NCBI GenBank assembly: GCA_046758465.1
Contig: JBHIAG010000052.1
Span: 1-15,100, forward strand
Origin: JBHIAG01 sp046758465
GTDB taxonomy: Bacteria; Acidobacteriota; Terriglobia; Acidiferrales; 2-02-FULL-67-57
DNA length: 15,100 nt
Reading direction: 5' to 3'
How positions within the stretch are numbered: the stretch's first letter is position 1; each line of letters begins with the position of its first letter. Below are positions 15,056 to 15,100 of the stretch, in pieces. The position numbers and the translations under genes are program-made. The notes under the pieces were generated by a model. The model did no database searches. It worked only from the letters and a program-made list of their open reading frames with translations, and was not told the origin of the DNA.

Positions 15056-15100
15056 TTAGTGTTCCTCCGCCACCGCCCCGCCGACATAGACAATCGGGAG
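15056..15100 (-). CDS. atpB: ATP synthase F0 subunit a, C-terminal end (partial)
   Basis: The window edge cuts this gene. On the minus strand, bases 15100 to 15056 read LPIVYVGGAVAEEH followed by TAA. This matches the usual C-terminus of F0 subunit a in this kind of bacterium (hydrophobic helix end, then GAVAEEH). Position directly upstream of atpE, in the canonical atpB-atpE order, supports the call. Only 14 residues are visible, so the functional Arg of the subunit cannot be checked. Confidence 0.75.
   Translation of the reverse strand, partial: LPIVYVGGAVAEEH

Overview
The window is a near-complete respiratory Complex I (nuo) operon on the plus strand. Two minus-strand genes lie upstream of it and the end of a convergent F-type ATP synthase unit (atpB-atpE) lies downstream. 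High GC content, repeat-rich hairpins in the left intergenic DNA, a conserved uncharacterised protein beginning MIFGFNTDV and the style of the Nuo and Atp proteins suggest an uncultured Acidobacteriota-like bacterium. That assignment is inferred from recall, not from a search.

Layout. Positions 1-407 hold no gene I can support but are dense in short inverted and direct repeats. A ThiS-type sulfur carrier (408-608, minus) and an uncharacterised protein (716-1294, minus) follow. The intergenic DNA at 1295-1458 carries a near-consensus sigma-70 promoter (TTGACA-17-TATAGT) pointing into nuoA. From 1459 to 14559 the genes run nuoA, C, D, EF (fused), G, H, J, K, L, M, N. Most neighbours overlap or are separated by 10 bases or fewer, with a 20-base gap if nuoD starts at its GTG, so they are very probably one transcript. 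A 10-bp perfect hairpin (14567-14604) separates this operon from atpE (14634-14966, minus) and the last 14 codons of atpB (15056-15100, minus).

How it works together. NuoEF and NuoG form the NADH-oxidising and electron-wire part. NuoC and NuoD form the connecting and quinone-site part. NuoA, H, J, K, L, M and N form the membrane proton-pumping arm. The resulting ion gradient would feed the ATP synthase whose a and c subunits are encoded convergently.

The main oddities are: (1) nuoB and nuoI are absent from their usual places although the other genes are in canonical order, so the subunits that carry clusters N2 and N6a/N6b must come from elsewhere; (2) NuoE and NuoF are one polypeptide; (3) NuoG has a full set of ferredoxin-like cysteines plus the N7 ligands, giving room for five clusters; (4) nuoD has no good ATG, GTG or TTG start, but has a well-placed ribosome site before an ATA codon in the same TGATn overlap used elsewhere in the operon; (5) atpE carries an N-terminal signal-peptide-like extension and a partial Na+-type ion site, and ends its transcript instead of being followed by atpF. 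I see no mobile element, CRISPR array, tRNA or rRNA, and no wholly new system; the interest lies in the rearranged Complex I.
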